Below, piece after piece: positions 62,611 to 64,000 of a DNA stretch of 64,000 bases. The stretch is taken from positions 39,496 to 103,495 of the forward strand of contig NZ_LGQZ01000072.1 in the NCBI RefSeq assembly GCF_003116015.1, written 5' to 3'. The notes beneath the pieces are model-generated. The model did no database searches, was not told the DNA's origin, and saw only the letters and a program-made list of their open reading frames with translations. The translations under genes were made by a program, and so were the position numbers. The stretch comes from Azospirillum sp. TSO22-1. GTDB taxonomy: Bacteria > Pseudomonadota > Alphaproteobacteria > Azospirillales > Azospirillaceae. The stretch's first letter is position 1, and every line of letters starts with the position of its first letter.

Positions 62611-63108
62611 TCAGGCGGCCAGCGCCGCCGGCCGCAGCGCGGCGTAACGGCTGGAAAAGAACAGCAGCGGGTCGCCGTCGCGGTGCTCGAAGCGCTCCAC
62701 GCGGCCCAGGAACATCAGGTGGTCGCCGGCCTCGAAGACGTGCTCGACCGCGCATTCAAAGCGCGCCAGCGCGTCGTGCAGCAGCGGCATCCCGTCGCCG
62801 CCCGGCTCCCAGCCCACCCCGGCGAAGCGGTCGTCGGCGCGGGAGGCGAAGCGGTCGGACAGCGCCTGCTGCTCGGCCGCCAGGACGTTGACGGCGAAGC
62901 GCGGCGATTCGAGGAACACCGGCAGCAGGGCGGAGCGCTGCATCAGCCCCCACAGCACCAGCGGCGGGTCGAGCGAGACCGAGCTGAACGAATTCACCGT
63001 CAGCCCGACTGGGGCGCGGTCGGGTGCCAGCGTGGTGACCACCGCCACCCCGGTGGCGAAGCGGCCGAAGGCGATGCGCATGGCGCGCGGGTCGATGCTG
63101 TGATTCAT
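62611..63108 (-). CDS. Flavin reductase-like protein (HpaC/NtaB family)
   Basis: 165 residues. FMN-binding split-barrel flavin reductase with MRIAFGRFATGVAVVTTLAP, GLTVNSFSSVSLDPPLVLWGL and the C-terminal GDHLMFLGRVERF. It normally supplies reduced flavin to a monooxygenase, but none is adjacent. It sits between the SHP and DHC genes, 11 bases from each, suggesting a functional link to that cytochrome system. Confidence 0.85.
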   Translation of the reverse strand: MNHSIDPRAMRIAFGRFATGVAVVTTLAPDRAPVGLTVNSFSSVSLDPPLVLWGLMQRSALLPVFLESPRFAVNVLAAEQQALSDRFASRADDRFAGVGWEPGGDGMPLLHDALARFECAVEHVFEAGDHLMFLGRVERFEHRDGDPLLFFSSRYAALRPAALAA

Positions 63109-63119
63109 GGCGGGTTCGC

Positions 63120-63539
63120 TCACTGGCCGGACAGGTAGGTGATGAAGTCGCCCTTCTCCTGCGCCGTGCAGGCGCGGCCGAGGACGTTCGGGCAGTCGCG
63201 CTCGAAGCGCTTTTCCACCTCGGCCGGGTCGGTGAAGCGCTTGGGGGTCGCCGAGACCGCCATCGGCGGGATGTCGCGGCCGGTCTTGTAATGGCGGCCG
63301 GTGGCGGTCGGGGTCTGCGTGTGGCAGGCGGCGCAGGCGTTGGTCTCCGCCTTGCCGCCGGCGTGCGGACCGAGGTAGAGGGCGCGGCCACGCTCCGCCG
63401 AGAAGCCGGCGAAGCCCGGCGTCTCCTTGGCCGCCTGGGCGGCGAGCGTGTCGAGCAGCGCGGCGCGCTGGCCGCCCGCGGCGAAGGCGGAGCCGGCGGC
63501 CAGCGCGGCGGCCGCGGCGAAGGTCAGGGATAGCTTCAT
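63120..63539 (-). CDS. SHP-type cytochrome c (DUF1924)
   Basis: 139 residues with a signal peptide (LTFAAAAALAAGSAFA) and one CAACH heme site. The family, sphaeroides heme protein, has a high-spin heme that binds O2, NO and other ligands and is usually encoded with DHC and a b561-type cytochrome, as here. Other landmarks are GFSAERGRALYLG and the C-terminal CPNVLGRACTAQEKGDFITYL. Confidence 0.82.
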   Translation of the reverse strand: MKLSLTFAAAAALAAGSAFAAGGQRAALLDTLAAQAAKETPGFAGFSAERGRALYLGPHAGGKAETNACAACHTQTPTATGRHYKTGRDIPPMAVSATPKRFTDPAEVEKRFERDCPNVLGRACTAQEKGDFITYLSGQ

Positions 63540-63560
63540 GAGTCCAGGTTCCGTGTCGGA

Positions 63561-64000
63561 TCAGGCGGTGGCGCCGAGCGGGCGGGGCCGCTTCAGGTGG
63601 TGCAGGGCGAGGACGAGGGCGATGTGGCCGAGAACGATCCACAGCGCGACCTCGCCGAGCGCCTCGTGCAGGTCCTCCACCAGGGTGACGAAGTCGGCCA
63701 CGGCGCCGGACAGGGCGGTGGCGCCGGCGCCGATCAGCAGCGCCGCCGCCATCCAGGGGAGCAGCGGGCTGCGCCCGGCGCGGGCCTGCGGGTCGCCGGC
63801 GGCCAGCCGCGCCACCCAGTGCCGCAGGTCCTCGATGGAAGGGCGGGGGAAGCGTAGCGGGCTGCCGTCGGCCGCCGTCAGCCCGGCGATGACGCGCGCC
63901 ACCAGCGCGGCCAGGGCAGCGTAGCCGGAGAAGACGTGCATGCGGTAGGTGTCCTCGTCCCCGGTCAGGTAGGCGACCAGGAAGGCGCCGGACAGCGTGG
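63561..64000 (-). CDS. Cytochrome b561 / NiFe-hydrogenase-type b cytochrome (5' end outside window)
   Basis: The frame is open to the right edge, and the residues before the ATG at 63941 (LSGAFLVAYLTGDEDTYRMHVFSGY) belong to the protein, so the start lies beyond 64000. Visible are helices around AALAALVARVIAGL and LPWMAAALLIGAGATALSG, and ending in LWIVLGHIALVLALHH with heme-binding His. It should pass electrons from the quinone pool to DHC and SHP. Confidence 0.82.
   Translation of the reverse strand, partial: TLSGAFLVAYLTGDEDTYRMHVFSGYAALAALVARVIAGLTAADGSPLRFPRPSIEDLRHWVARLAAGDPQARAGRSPLLPWMAAALLIGAGATALSGAVADFVTLVEDLHEALGEVALWIVLGHIALVLALHHLKRPRPLGATA

Overview
The window is high-GC and densely packed, mostly with alphaproteobacterial-type genes: a FixL/FixJ-like two-component pair, a CcoG-type cytochrome oxidase maturation protein, an HcrABC-type 4-hydroxybenzoyl-CoA reductase, and an SHP/DHC/cytochrome b561 set. 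It also carries a Rep_3-family initiator beside an iteron array. The best reading is a large plasmid or chromid of a Rhodospirillales bacterium, Azospirillum-like. The genus is inferred from gene content and style only.

Layout. 0-9.2 kb: a MASE1 histidine kinase (cut by the left edge) with its response regulator, a DUF983 membrane protein, ccoG, a PdxR/MocR regulator divergent from a DUF2817 peptidase-like gene, and a LysR regulator divergent from a YeiH-type exporter. 9.2-13.0 kb: hcrBAC, encoding a molybdenum/FAD/FeS 4-hydroxybenzoyl-CoA reductase, including the extra FeS loop in the FAD subunit. 13.2-15.2 kb: the replication initiator gene and a two-way iteron array, which is the replicon's likely origin. 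15.2-22.5 kb: signalling genes, namely a DsbA-like protein, a cNMP-binding histidine kinase, a FlaG-like protein, a CHASE4 histidine kinase, an OmpR-type DNA-binding protein, and a chemoreceptor with a CheR/CheB-type C-terminal pentapeptide.

22.8-48.3 kb: one 25-kb contractile-tail island, transcribed almost entirely on the minus strand from a divergent XRE repressor. From upstream to downstream it holds an endolysin and a 3TM holin, two zinc-ribbon proteins, a possible tail terminator, sheath, tube, a frameshifted tail chaperone, a tape-measure protein with a lytic transglycosylase domain, hub, spike, LysM-gp25, baseplate J, tail protein I, a glycine-rich fibre, a DUF4815 protein and a four-LamG fibre. 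I find no capsid, portal, terminase, head protease, integrase or phage replication gene. The island therefore looks like a tailocin (R-type phage-tail-like particle) with its own lysis cassette, carried on a secondary replicon.

Three features of the island deserve attention. A 13-bp element (minus-strand GGTCGTGACGGCA) lies in front of each of seven gene clusters. A 21-bp operator-like site (YCAACA-N7-KTGTTAAA) occurs three times around the repressor and early genes. A +1 frameshift site built like the prfB (RF2) site joins the two parts of the tail-assembly chaperone.

48.8-51 kb: a methyltransferase/acyl-carrier-protein pair and a serine recombinase. 51-60 kb: an MdtABC-like RND efflux operon that runs into an ECF sigma factor, a putative anti-sigma factor and a periplasmic metal-sensor-like protein. 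60-62.1 kb: a FadR-type regulator divergent from mannonate dehydratase uxuA, with palindromic operators between them. 62.2-64 kb: a diheme cytochrome, a flavin reductase, an SHP-type cytochrome c and a cytochrome b561 cut by the right edge.
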